Notes under the pieces: generated by a model
What the model was told of the DNA's origin: nothing
The model's input: the letters and a program-made list of their open reading frames with translations, nothing else
Database searches by the model: none
Part shown: in pieces, positions 1 to 42,513 of the stretch
Numbering within the stretch: position 1 is the stretch's first letter
Layout of the letters: each line of letters starts with the position of its first letter
Program-made: the position numbers and the translations under genes
Source: Cristatella mucedo
Taxonomy: Eukaryota > Bryozoa > Phylactolaemata > Cristatellidae
Length of the DNA stretch: 64,000 nt
Assembly: GCA_009760855.2 (NCBI GenBank)
Contig: WPIO01000003.1
Location: forward strand, 12,080,001-12,144,000
Direction of reading: 5' to 3'

Positions 1-800
1 AAGCTCGGGGGGTAGGGGGAAAGTCGCAGGGCAATCGCGCTCCCCTCCGTCGAGGACTTTTACCGTCGCGCAGAGAACTAGCCAACCCCCGCCGCCCGAC
101 GACGACGACGATGATGACGCCGCGGCACAGCCGCTAAGGTCGTCGGCTCGGGGGCGATGGGGCGGAGCAATTTGGCCCCCCCCCCCCGCGGCTCCGATCT
201 AAAGGGTGGCTATATATGGCCATGGCGCGGCAGCAGGATTGCTGAATCCTGATGTACTTGACCTCGCTCTAACGTGCCGCAGATGCCTGCGTGGGCGTAG
301 AGCACGAGCACCCGCGCGCCGCCAGCTCTCTCGCGCGAGGCGGCGCTCTCGGGCGGGCGAAGTACACGACATGCAGACCGCGCGTTACCGAACCCATACT
401 TCAGGCTTCTGCGACTGCGACTGCGGGAGACGAGAGTCGGGGCGTCGAGATACCGCACGGAGGGGGGCCGGGTGTACAGCTTGCTCGATGTCTACAGCGA
501 CTGGGATCCGGGGGGGGGGCGTAGGTCTTGCTTCCCATCGTGCGTCCCTTCCCAGGTGCGGCGCTTTTTGGCAGGGCGCATTCGCTGAAGCGTACGCGTA
601 GTGTGCAGCGGCTGCTGCGGTTGTCGACTGCTTTGATGCGAGCTCGCCGAATCAGCTCAGCTACGGTCTTTGGAGTGTTTTCTATCTCGGGCATTGATAA
701 AGCTGCTGCTAGGAGGCAAAGCCTTCGCACTCACAGCCAGCGGCGGAGCCAGAGGGGGCAGGGGCACGTGCACCCACTCCCACCTTCAGCTGGGCAGTGA
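1..800. other. GC-rich, low-complexity left end; no supported gene
   Basis: This stretch is rich in CpG and in G or C runs, for example the C run around 178-187 and a G run near 511-519. Many short open frames exist on both strands, as expected from GC-rich DNA with few stop codons. None has a recognisable domain, and none continues across a convincing splice site. It may be a CpG-rich promoter or first-exon area of an upstream gene, but nothing in the sequence proves that. Confidence 0.4.
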
Positions 801-1022
801 CCTGGGCTGCCCCTATTCCTACGCGCGGGTCGTCACCAACGACGAAATTGTGTCCTCATTCTATTCACCGAAAAAATCATCGAGTTCGAGTCGAATAAAG
901 ATTCATTTTGCTCTATATTTTTTTTTTATCAATTGCGGGTGTAGCCCGCACACTCAAAAATGTTGTGGGTCTCGGCCTCCAACATACAAATGCTGTAGGT
1001 CATAAATAAAGATAAATACATG

Positions 1023-1190
1023 TTAGCTGATTTAACAGCCTCATTTGCACAGCGGCAGAAGAGCCTAAACCGCCATCACCACTGCTTGCATTTGGCAATA
1101 AATTATCGACTACTGCAGGATTCGAGCCCACGATCTTGGTCGTGAAGAGCGAGCACCTTACCTCTGGGGCTATCACAGCCCCCTTGAGAC
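1023..1190 (-). mobile_element. tRNA-derived SINE, family 1 (antisense copy)
   Basis: Read on the minus strand it has a tRNA-like 5' part with a B-box-like GGTTCGAGTCC-type segment (here in a diverged form), then the shared body with a TAGCCG..AAGGCTCTTCTGCCGC core, ending in AGGCTGTTAAATCAGCTA. The same order occurs at 9260, 18096, 33500, 55941, 61727 and 63289. Confidence 0.75.
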
Positions 1191-4095
1191 GAAAATCCGT
1201 GCTCCGCCAGTGCCCACAGCCGAGCTTAGCACGGTGCATAGCGACTCATGCTCCGCTCGCTTAGACCAGCAGAGTAATCCGCCCCGGAGGCTAATTGGCT
1301 GCAGGATGGCGACGGACAGCGGGTGTGATGCTCCATTTCGATGCTCTTCGCGTAGTTTGCTGACGAATGTGCCACGGTAGGGTTTCATCAGAGGCTGTTT
1401 TAAATCTGCCTGATAAAACCCTAACCCGGCGCAGCAACCGAAGCTGCGGTATCCCGGTCAAAGGCTGGTCTTCGCCGCGGCATCGACGCAACCGACGGGC
1501 GAAATCCCGCGGCAGAATACAGCTTTCCATTTGGCAAGGCGTTGCTCTCGTACTGCGAATAATCCCTAGTGGGAGTGGCAAGCACCTGGGCGTAAAGCGT
1601 AGATGTACCCGACACAGCAGCGGTACCGAGCTGGCATCGCCGCTGGGTCTTAGCCCATGGTACGGAGCTCGAATTTCACCACCCTGGTCGTGGGTTTGAG
1701 TCCTCCTGCCGCGGGCCATCGTGGATTGCCCACTGAAAGTGGCAGCGGCGGCAATTAAGGGCCCTTCTGCAGATATATGCGTGGTGCACTTTAATCAGCG
1801 AGTTTTCGGTTTGCTTTAATTTTACTGACTGGAGTCGGGCGGGGGGGGGGCGGTGGGGGCCGGAGCGCCGTGATCAATTCTAGAGTGTCATTTTATGAAT
1901 GTCGCAAGACTCGTCCGACGAACGCAGTGAACAAATTTCTGTTGCTATCAACTTAGGGTTAGACTAAGTAGAAGAAATTAAATTCTGATTCGCCGTGAAA
2001 TGGCTGATTTGGTGGTAGTTTTTGATGGGTTGCTCAGGCTGGGAAGATTTAATTTACAAGCCGACGACAAAGAGCCAAAATAGAATTGTCAAAGTCGAAG
2101 GTGAAGGCACAGCTACTGTGCTAGAAGAGAGCGGTAAAGAGGCAGCGAACGAACGCTGTGCTTACATGGGCAGCAGGACAAAATTCAGTATCGCTGCAAA
2201 TACTGTGACAGTGAGTTGTATTGTATGTCTCACGCTGCGACAAATCGACACTCACTGACTGCTTAATTATTTTAAAGTGGGTTAAGGAAGTAGCTGACGA
2301 AGTATGTCCTCTCAGTACTTGAATGAATTCAAAAGGAGGCTGAAACTGGTGTAGCTATTCTGCACATTACGGAAGAACCAAAGCATTGCTGTCCTTGTAG
2401 ATCAGAGCTGGTATTTGCTACTCTAATTGCAGTCGCAGCAATTTCCTTATGGATGGACCTAAACGAGCTGTTCCCATATAGCTGCTGGTCCAGGGGCAAA
2501 GGACGGGAGAGCAGGGGCCCTTAGAGCAGGGCAGAAACCTGAGCCAACCCTCTTCCTAGGCCCCCCCCCCGACCGTCATCAACGATGAAATTGTGTCTTG
2601 ATTCTATTCGATGGGCGTATCGACCACTATGATGATTCTGTGTTATAATTTTTACTTATTGCAGTTTTAGCCCCCTGTCCAATTTTCTTACAGGCCCAGC
2701 CCCTAAGTAAAAGCTTTGCAGATCTTGCCCCACTAGATACAATTCCTGGCTCCACTTCTGTGTAGGTCCATGAGTGCCTGCATTGCATTCTGTTACGAAC
2801 GCGTGTAGCGACTCCTGAACTGCATTCCAATCGCAAAGGCACCGTACCTGACCGGCGCTAGAACTCACAGCCAACTGACCAATGTTGGTTGAACTAGCGC
2901 CTCGAAGCAAGACTATAGATTCATAGAAACTCTGCTGGTTCCTAACCTATAGCTGCATATTCTAAGCAAAATAGAGGGAGCCCACATCTGTAAGCTGACG
3001 GTCATGAGGTACAGCTGACTAGCCATCACTTCAGACTGCTTGTATCCTGATTATTATTACTCAGGAACCGCTAGTAACCTTTACCAATTGCCAGAACCTG
3101 GCTGATTAAGCATGCCCTCGCCTATTTAGTGTGCTAACGTTTCAGAATGACATGTTGCATACACCTGATTAAATAGAATTCATATGTTTGTCATGCACGT
3201 TTTGCCGATAAATTATTGGCACGAGCTCTCGGCAGGCAAGTCGCTGCTCGATTGGTGCAGCCAGAGGGGGGGTACTAGCTACATTGGAATGATTTGCTAA
3301 AGCGAATAGTGCGATGGACTGCACACAAAGTCCGTCGGTCCTGACCGTATCTGCGAGAATCTGCACATATTTTACATTGTAGTAGTACGTATAATTTTGA
3401 ATCCTGCCTAAATGACACTCTCACACGTAGCCTCTTCAAAAGCTAGCGAGCCCACATCACGGCTCTTTGTCGGCCTTACTGTTTAGGTAGCTTTCTCATC
3501 TGTCACGTTTACTAAATTCAATTATTGTTGTGTCAGATGCATTTCAAATTTACGGATCTTCTCATTTGAGTCTCTTTGATAATTGAAGCTCAAATAGCAG
3601 CTGCACACGCTGACTAGTCCCAGAGAATATTCATCTCTGCTATGATGGGTACAAGTAGTCACAGATAAATTTTTCGGGCTCTCCGATAAAGTAGCCCGAC
3701 TATGGCTGGGGATCGAACTCTCTGCCCCAGACCCCAGTGATCAAAATTTCGTAGTTCTTCGGTCTTCCATGGACGTAAAATCTTCAGAGCAATGTTTACA
3801 GTGTCGGAACTAAATTGTTGATGAAAAATGTATATGAGGGGTCAGTAGTTATCTCAAACGAATAAAAGTTATTGCTGGACAGGCCTCTAGTGCTCCTTCT
3901 GATACACTTAAATATTGGCATTTACACGGTTAATGATGCATTTATACTAAATTTCTGACCAGCGGGTTGACATCTTACACTGCTCCTGTCAGATAAATTG
4001 TCTTTCACGACTGCGCTCAATATAAGCAATTCCAACCAGTTTTACACATAAAAAAAGTTGGTTTTGTCCTGGACTCTGACCCAGTGCCTCTTTTG

Positions 4096-4265
4096 AAATC
4101 TCTGTTTACCTCTCTCGCTCTGTCTCTTTCTCCTCTCACACTCTTGCCCTCAATCTTGACCCCCTCTCTCGCTCTCCACTCTCTCCCCTCTCTCCCCTCT
4201 CTCTCCTCCTCTCTCTCGTCTCTTGGTCTGTCCTCCATCTCACTATCTAATCTCTAATTTCTTTC
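4096..4265 (+). repeat. CT-rich pyrimidine tract
   Basis: An imperfect polypyrimidine stretch made of CTCTCT and CCCTCTC motifs, lying directly before a LINE 3' fragment. Confidence 0.8.
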
Positions 4266-4274
4266 ATCTCCTTC

Positions 4275-4616
4275 TTTTTCTTCACAATCTCTACAGTCTT
4301 AACTCCCTCGCGACCTGCGTCAGAACGTCCCCTGACCTGACCACATTTAAAAGGAACCTAAAAGCACACCTATTTAGGACAGCATTCAGCGGGTCCCTGT
4401 GATTCGTCCTTGATGTGCTTATGCGTGCTGACACTGTGCATGCTGCCACTAACCACATTTGCATGCTGACCCTGTGCATGTCACCCCTAACCATATTATT
4501 CATTTCGTTTGTTTTTCAAGCATGATTTTACTTACCATTCAATTGCATTTCACTTCACAGCAAATGTAAAGCGCCTAGAGAGAGATTAAGTTCTCTGAGG
4601 GCGCTTTATCAAGTGA

Positions 4617-4650
<34 letters not shown>
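4275..4650 (+). mobile_element. LINE 3' fragment (end of reverse transcriptase ORF plus 3' UTR)
   Basis: Starts with a frame reading [18 protein letters not shown] (about 4335-4388), the last residues of an L2/CR1/Jockey-type ORF2. It continues through a 3' UTR with GTGCTTATGCGTGCTGACAC to the tail GCGCCTAGAGAGAGATTAAG and an ATT run. Nearly the same 3' UTR is at 49440-49690. Confidence 0.85.
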
Positions 4651-4651
<1 letters not shown>

Positions 4652-4688
4652 CTATAGCTATCTCTTGGTTTCTCTTTATATTTCCCCC

Positions 4689-4710
4689 TCGCTCTCTCTC
4701 TCTCTCCCTC

Positions 4711-4754
<44 letters not shown>

Positions 4755-4757
4755 AAT
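4689..4757 (+). repeat. (CT)n microsatellite
   Basis: A CT dinucleotide run with a few interruptions, shortly after the ATT tail of a LINE fragment. Confidence 0.9.
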
Positions 4758-6035
4758 TCATCTCCTACCGTAACTCTTATTCTCTGCTCACATTCTCCTC
4801 AGGTTTGTTTTCTGATACAATCACGTCTCATTGGCAGTGCTGACGTAGAGCTTTTGAACCCTTTCTTCAGAATGATGTAGGCTATCACCACCACATACTC
4901 ACATCTGTAGCAAGCTATGTTGGTAGCTGTAAATCAAGATTCCCAATCGATTCCGCCACAAATTCCTGTCGGCAGGCAGCTAGTCATTCTTAAATTAATG
5001 CAGTGCACAACTTTTTTCCGGTTATACTAAATTTGCATAAATGGTGGTCAGTGGAAATTAAGAGCTAGTGTAATCTCCTCAAATTGCGAGGTGGCAAGCT
5101 TCCGCGATTGCTTTTATCAGTTCCTCAATGTTCTGAGTTTTTTCTTTGTTCTTGGCCGCATGAGACAGTACTTTTTGTGACCGATTTCGTCCATAATGCC
5201 TCTTAGATTTTGAAAACAGTTTTGGAGAAATCTCCAAGTCAACAATGACTTAGCCATTCAATGGTCATGGCTGCTTTTCGGTGGTGTAGATGGCGGTGCA
5301 TACATGCGAAGCCTGCAAGGCCAGCCAATAATTTTCACATTGTTCATCGATTTCGCGAGTTAGAGAATGTCAGGACATTAAAAAGAGCCTACTTCCATTT
5401 CGCTGCTTAATAATGGCAAGCCACGCTGATCTCGCAGCCATGCTTTGCAAACACGATTTGGCTGGCGATCTCCACGCGTCTTCGCTTCAGCTCCCTCTGT
5501 CGTCTGCCGACCCTCTAATCAGTGTCGCTGCTGTTAGCTTTCCTGCATTATCTCGCCTTGTGCACCAGCCAAACTAGAAATGCCACAAGCCGTGACCAAA
5601 GCATGTCTTATCTTCAAGCACGGGCGTTCTTGCTCTTCACGGGCCACTATGTAAAACCTTCCGCCCAGTAGACGACTGCGGCACTGTTTGTTTAAGAACA
5701 ATATAAGGGTGACTCGTCCCACTTGCCCACGGTCCGAATATCGCAACGGTGGCCTTGGCCCTTCATTGGATAGCTTTTTAAGTTTATGTCTAAAACATGA
5801 AGTTTATGGATTAGTGACTCTTCTTTCTTGCCTTTAAGCAGCTTTTATGCTCAGGCGGCACTGGGTGATATTCGCGTTTTTCGCGCTCTTAGCGCCTAAT
5901 TTACAGTGTTTAGCATATCGAATCCATTTCGTGGGATTGCTTGACCAGAGCTGGCCCCTTGCTTAACCCCAGGTGTACCCGTTTGAGCCCGATTGCTACT
6001 GCACTCGATTAAAAGAGGAACCTTGTAATACGCAG

Positions 6036-17454
<11,419 letters not shown>

Positions 17455-17512
17455 TATGGGGCAAAGTAGTGGTTTGAGTTCTTGCAGAAAGCTCATGAAC
17501 TTATGCTTCTGC

Positions 17513-17518
17513 AATAAA
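17513..17518 (+). promoter_or_regulatory. Polyadenylation signal of the PDZ-LIM gene
   Basis: A canonical AATAAA lies 59 bases after the stop codon, giving a very short 3' UTR of about 80 bases. Confidence 0.65.
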
Positions 17519-18095
17519 GCTAAGGCAAAGGGTTGCAGAAGATTTTCAATGGCATTTCTATAGCATTTTAGTTGAGTGAAATATTGAAACTGTTTTTGGG
17601 AATGATGTGCAACACTCTGAATTATGGATATGATGTGGTTACGATTATAATTAAACTCTATATTGAAGGAATTCTTGCAGTTATTTCCCTCTAGCAGCTC
17701 CACTCCGCATTTGCAGTTCCTGAAAGGCGATCTCTATCAGGTGAATAAGAAATGATGCCAGGCTAGTAGATAAATGAAAAGTATGACGTGAACCCTCCAC
17801 TTATTTGAAGACATTCATGGTCACGCCGAATACGATGCTGTTTAGCGATGCTAGCGACTGCATCTGCAAAGAAAGTGAAGGCGCAGAAAAACCAATGCTT
17901 GCAATCCATATGCAATGCTTACATTAACTTTCATAATTTTTCAAGTATCTATAATAATATATATCGCTTTGGTTGAATTCGGAGGTAAGGAACGTGATGT
18001 ACTATCGCTTTGGTTGAATGTGGATGTAGGAAACAGTATACACAATCATTTTGTAGGAAGTCCATTGAGTAATACTAGAGTCCATTGAGTTACTG

Positions 18096-18254
18096 GGTCG
18101 TGATAGCCCAGGAAGTAAGGTACTTGGTCGTTACGACTGAGGACGTAAATTCGAATCCTGCAGTTGGGCCATCGTTTATTGCCAAGTGCAATCGGTAGCG
18201 ATAGCCGAAAATGCTCTTCTGCCGCTATATAAATAAGGCGGTTGATTCAGCTGC
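18096..18254 (+). mobile_element. tRNA-derived SINE, family 1
   Basis: CGTGATAGCCCAGG start, a B-box-like segment AAATTCGAATCCTGC, then CTCTTCTGCCGCTATATAAA and GCGGTTGATTCAGC. Confidence 0.75.
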
Positions 18255-18670
18255 TTTTTCTCAGTCATTCAATTGTTTCAAGAAGCCAAGGCTAGCGAAA
18301 CTAGGGCTCTAGACCTGAGAACTAAGTACTTGGTTAATGACTACTCAGGTACGATACTATCACAAAGTAAGCCACGTGTTTGAAGCCGAATCGTAGAGGT
18401 CAAATTATTTGACGACCAAAACCTGCGTGAACTGGTGATCAATTGCAAATCAAGATATATCTGCCTCCAGCTTCCATTCTAGAGAGATCTTGATAATATG
18501 TAGCTTCGCTCGAACTTTTTAGTCCTTCTGCTAGTGCAAGTCGGTAAGCACTCTCAGGTTTCTATGTAGTATCCTTCCTGTATAACGCGCGTTACGGCCA
18601 ACATCGAACTATCAGTCACTAATTGTATAGATTTGTAACATTGGCTGCCTTGTCAATCAGTCGCTAAGAA

Positions 18671-18806
18671 GAAAGGTGCTCGCATTTCAGGTCGTGGATC
18701 CGTGCTCGGCGGAGCTGAGCACCAGGAGGTGATCATCTTTCTTGCTTACTGAAAGCAAGGTGATAGCCGCTCTGCCGTTATATAAATTAGGCTATTGATT
18801 CAGCTT
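18671..18806 (+). mobile_element. Degenerate SINE, family 1
   Basis: Shares CTCTGCCGTTATATAAATTA and GGCTATTGATTCAGCT with neighbours; the tRNA-like part is badly worn. Confidence 0.5.
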
Positions 18807-20825
18807 CAACTTTAACACGTTTCATACGCCCTGATGGAGTTCAGACCTCACTTTTACTGAGAGATTCAAACTTAACCCGAGCTGGTATGAAATGACGACG
18901 CTGGACCACTTGACCTGGATTTAAATGCAGCGGCTAATCGGATCTGTAGTCTGTGTACGTATGTCTATCTGAGGCTCACCGACATCGAATATCAAGCATC
19001 GAATTGACTTTACATATTGCGTCACTGGCTCGCACCAGCCAATCTAGTCAAACTAATTGCTCCTCCGGTCACTTGCTCTCTTACAATGGCTCGTCGTCTT
19101 CCAGTTGTATGGCTATATCTGGCATTAAATTGTAATCTTTTGGAGATCTAGCCTTCGGTTTGTCTGCACCAAAAGTCTGGAAATTACATCCGACTTATGT
19201 CACCGCCTGCTGTGAATTTTTTATCATTTTACCTACAGACATACTTATACCGGTCAGCTTTCCGTTCGGTGAACTTCTTTTCTGCGCTCCTGTTTTCTTT
19301 GTGTAAATAAGCGGCGATTACTGCTGCCTTGCCGTCTCTAGGCGGCCCGAAGTAGTGCTCGAGAGTACACGGCTATGACGACTGAAGACGCTTGGCATAC
19401 CGCGTTCGAGTGGAGGCCCGCCTCTGGCGTCTCGTTCCTCCGACCGCTGCGTGCCTGCTGGCCTGCCTGCTGCTGCCGCTGTTCCCCGCCAGGAGTGGTT
19501 GCTCCTCCGTTGGCTGCTGGCAGCTGCTGCTTCTCCTCTGCCTTGTTGTTGTCGAGCCAGATTCTTCGTAGCATCGCGAGGCCTTGCCACTTGGGCGGGT
19601 AATGGAACTAACACCTTGTGTTGTTCGCGTCGATTGTGGTCCGAGTGTGCATGCCTAGGCAAGCAGTTGCCATCTGCAGTGCAGTTAGTCTTTGTACTGA
19701 CCTGCAGCGAGAATTCGTCGGGCAGACTTGTTGCAAGCTCATAGCAGCCAACGCCCAGCGCAAAGATCCACCTACCGGAAGGCCTTGGCCACTTCACTCG
19801 CCGCTCTCGCTTCGAGGTGTTTCTGCTGCAGCCGACATCTCTCGGCGTCAGGCTAGGCTCGCTCGTCCTTTAGCAAAGTGCAGCGCTAAACGAGTCCCTT
19901 GCGTAGCTGGTGTTAATACCTGTAATAGCTGATGGTATGTGTAGCGATCGATGGATGCTATTCCTTGCAGGAGCTTAAATCTCTGCCACTGAGTCGCGCG
20001 GGCAGAGTGCAATTCAGCGGGAAAGCTAGCTCTAGTCGAGCTACTTCGTGCTCCAGGTGAAGGGTCCACGATAAGAAACCGCTGCTGCTGCCGTCGAGAA
20101 CCTCGAGCCTTACCTTCGATGGCAATCGGGGACCGTATAGAAGGTTCCTCGCTCCGTCGTGGTCCTTTCTACTTTGGGAAACCACTCTCTGCCGGCAGTC
20201 ACTCTGTGTGTGAGTGCGCTTGATGAATGGCAACGTAGCAGCTGACGGTCTGTATTGCGATCTTAAGACCTGTATTTTGGTGGCAAAGCCTATGTAATAG
20301 AACTGCCATTGCGGTAGCTGGAGATGCTTGTACCAGGCTGCGCCGCCATTAGCTGGACAGAGTTGTTAAGGGGTGGCCCATGGGCTAGCCCGTGTGTTTG
20401 GACAGAGATTTTAAGGGATCGGCTCCTATAGAACGCCTATACCTATTGGTTGCCAATGGCATCTACAATTAACTTGTCTGAAGGTGAGCTTTCGCTAAAA
20501 GCTGGTCGTTGGCAGCACTTGGCACCACGCTGCCCTCCAAAAGCTTTGGTTGTAAGCAGGCGTAAGCTTATTCGCGACCGAAGCTGCTCGCAGAATTACA
20601 TGATTTTGCAACTGAGAAGGGGCACAAGCCTTGAGCACAAGCCTAGGATGGCTAATCCTGCAGGGACGGACTCTGAGCGACAAGCTGCCTGTAATTTCGC
20701 TCTTGAGTCCGCTCTGGAAGTCCAAGGAGATCTGGCCAAAAATTATGCATGCTCTATGCGGTCACCTTATTGCTGGATGACCCTCACTGAGCAGCGAATC
20801 AATTCAAGATACGTCTTGCGACCTG

Positions 20826-21160
20826 TAGTTTGATTATATGCAGGCCGGTACCGCTACTTTCCTAAACAGCTGTTGGGAGCATGATCGAGAGGGGCCTGTG
20901 CACAGCTGCGGTGAGCTTCTAACGAGGCGTGGACACAGGCCGATAACCCGCTGGTGAACAGATGGTGGATTCACCGTCAGGGTCGGCCAATGCACAGCCG
21001 TGGTCGAGGAGAAGGGACTCGAGTGGGAGAGAGAGGTTAAGGAAGTCGTGCTCCCCTCTGCTCTGTGAGTAGTATTATACAGTTTTTTATGTTGGTCCTG
21101 TGCCAGCGTTCTGTGTGCGGTGCGAACAAAACTACACGACCTACAGAAGTCACAAGGATC
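20826..21160 (+). repeat. Dispersed repeat R2, copy 1 (possible solo LTR)
   Basis: Shares with 50344-50700 the blocks GAGAGGGGCC.GTGCACAGCTG, GGCGTGGACACAGGCCGATA, ACCCGCTGGTGAACAGAT, GGATTCACC, then GAGTGGGAGA and a GTGCGAAC region. The other copy has an AATAAA-type signal in the same place. That order would suit an LTR, but termini and target duplications were not established. Confidence 0.55.
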
Positions 21161-22424
21161 GAGCTGCCTTCCATGTAAATACCATTTTTAGAGCATCAAT
21201 GCGGTTATTATTTGCAGTCACATTGTCGTAACCTCTAGCCACTCTTTTCCGATGCCTCAAGGCGTCGCCAATCGAGCTGTAGTCCTATTGAATACTAGGA
21301 AATACCGAATCGTGTAGGGATGGAAACACCTTGCAGATAAATGGTCTAGGACTCAGTTTTTCATGGCTGCTAAGAAAGAGTAAAATTGTAGCAGAAATTC
21401 TCAAAATTAAACCCAATATATAAGCTTAAAACCTAGCGCACTCTCTACTGAAGGAGAAAACAGGTAACTTATCTATCCCGGACTGTGTTTTCTCTTTTCA
21501 CCTTTACGCACAGCCATCACGACCTTAAGACCTTATAGCGTTTATATATTTTTTTAATTAATCAATAACCCTTCATTTAAACCGGTTGTAAATATATTCT
21601 GGCAGTTTGTTCTTGCGCTATTTACCAATAAAATTGAGCTTATGGCCGTGCAGTTATTGCCTGCCAGGTTTCTTCTTTCTTATCAAATACCACTCTCGAA
21701 CCAATTTCTTACATAAACAAAAATTTAATGGCGATTATCTTGATATTCGTTCGCATGCTGTATGCTTAGTACATACTAGCAGTTTGGAATTGGCCCATGC
21801 AAGTCAACCGGAGCCGTTTATTATTGGTCACGCCCACTAAGGAACGGCCATGACCCTCAGAAAAGGGAAAGGTCAGTCGCCTTGTTGCCGTGGGACTCAC
21901 GGAGACGTTTTTGCTGAGCTCTGCAATACTCGCCGAAAATCTAACCAGCGTCGGGTTTATTTGAAAGCATTTTATTTCTGCTACTTTAGTAAGTCGGCAT
22001 TACCAGAAGCGCTGTCTCGATCAGCTTGTGAAATCTGCTCCCTGCCAGGCTCATGTAGCCGCTAACCCTCTGGCCTGTGCATTGCGGTAGCATCCGCTGA
22101 TTTTGACACGCTTTCTTTGTGGAAAGTAGAGGTGTGAATGAATGCGAAATATTATTTTCACCGTGAACTTATAATCTGGTGTCGAGGTGGCGTTGAGTTT
22201 TTCTGTACCCCGTCGCGTCCACAATGCGGGGCATGTATTTTGGAGGGAAACCTAGGCCCAAAACCGCAGGCGCCCCTACCCGCCCAACTCAGCCACGCGT
22301 GCTAACCCCCCCTGCTCAACCGAGCCACGCGTGCTGCTCTGTCTGTCGCTAGCCCCATTAGCTTACTCATATTCTTTATGAACCCTTCTATCCTGACTTC
22401 CTATTTCATGAACAAATAACAAAA

Positions 22425-22920
22425 ATGATCATCTTTATAAAGCCCTGAGAGAACTAAATCTCTTGCTAGGCACGTTACACGTTCTGTAATGGATGCATGT
22501 CAGTTAGGTAGAGATGGAATTGCATAGGTACATCAGGCATAAGAACACGGTAAGATTCGCACGACGGAGCAAATGCTACGAGGTGCTGGCGAAGTTTTAG
22601 CCTCCTTTTAATAAGATCATCACGTCAGGAGATATCATCATGACATTAGGGAGTTAGCTCCAGGCTTTTAGAACATACTACTAACTGAAGGCACGGTCGC
22701 CAAATGATGTGAGGTCGGTCGGAGGCAGTCTAACGACTCGAGTCAGAGAAGCTGGTGTAAGTCGCAAAGTTTGATTACGAAGTATTTCGGGTAGATAGGC
22801 CGGGGCATGAGCTTTGAAGTCAGTATAGCTGTTTGATGAGGAGCCAATGCAGAAGGTGAGAAATAATGTAAGTGGTAGTCACGACAGAATAGCCAACCGC
22901 CCAAATGGTTCGAAGAACAA
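22425..22920 (-). mobile_element. LINE 3' fragment, antisense
   Basis: On the minus strand it reads a worn HWLP region near 22840-22760, then a sequence matching GAGACCGTGC..AGTTCGTATGCTCCC of the 48957 copy (around 22700-22660), and ends in the tail hairpin near 22480-22430. Confidence 0.65.
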
Positions 22921-23536
22921 GCACTGCAATCTGTAAGCACGTTGAGAGGCCACCGGCAGCCGCTTGACCCTAGAATCTCGGAGCGTGCGCCGGTAGGCTC
23001 TCTGGAGCATCCTCCGGCCCATTCGTTTCTCACTTTGAATAACACGGTTACACTGCAGACATACGAAGCAGCTGCCTAAAGCCTGCACGTAAGACGAAGA
23101 GCATTACTTTTATTCTCCGAGATCTGAGCGGGCGAAGTGCAAACAATTAGCATTTGCTTTGTAAGCCGAAGACAGTTTTGCATGGGACAAGACTTCCTTC
23201 CTGCCCATCAGGCGGATATGAATGGTTGTTTAGCCACTGCTCGTGGAGTGCTCTTCTTTAAAATCCAATGTCTAATAGGAACAGCACATATTGTACATGT
23301 TTTTGAGTGAACTTTCAGTGTTGTTGAACATTGGCTGCAAATATGCCCCCTATACAGAATGAGTGGTCGTTTTCTGCAAGAGCAGCAGTATGTATTTCTG
23401 CGCCGGCCTGAGCTATGCAAATGCGGTAGAAGCGCTCCTCGGAGCTCGTCGAATTTCTGCCACTGCTGCCTAGTCTTCGTAAGCACATTTTTTTCATTTC
23501 TCTTCCAGGTAATCTGATCCACCATTATTAGATCAA

Positions 23537-42513
<18,977 letters not shown>

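Larger units (their letters stand above)
801..6035. other. Gene-free stretch, probably intron 1 or 5' flank of the PDZ-LIM gene
   Basis: No exon could be supported here. I looked for the first PDZ-LIM exon, which should encode a carboxylate-binding loop resembling WGFRLQGG just before the exon at 6036, and did not find it on the plus strand. The stretch holds an antisense SINE (about 1023-1190), a LINE 3' fragment (about 4275-4650) and two CT-rich tracts. The remainder shows no structure I can name. Confidence 0.4.
17519..23536. other. Intergenic stretch between the PDZ-LIM gene and KAT7
   Basis: About 6 kb without a supported exon. It holds two SINE copies (18096-18254, 18671-18806), a GC-richer block at about 19380-20240 that could include promoter or 5' UTR sequence of the downstream gene, one copy of a dispersed repeat (20826-21160) and an antisense LINE 3' fragment (about 22425-22920). 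No TATA box or other promoter element is clear. Confidence 0.45.

Noticed and set aside
206-1005. Several overlapping open frames on both strands in GC-rich DNA
   Set aside because: No domains, no splice logic, and frames on both strands are equally open; expected from high GC.
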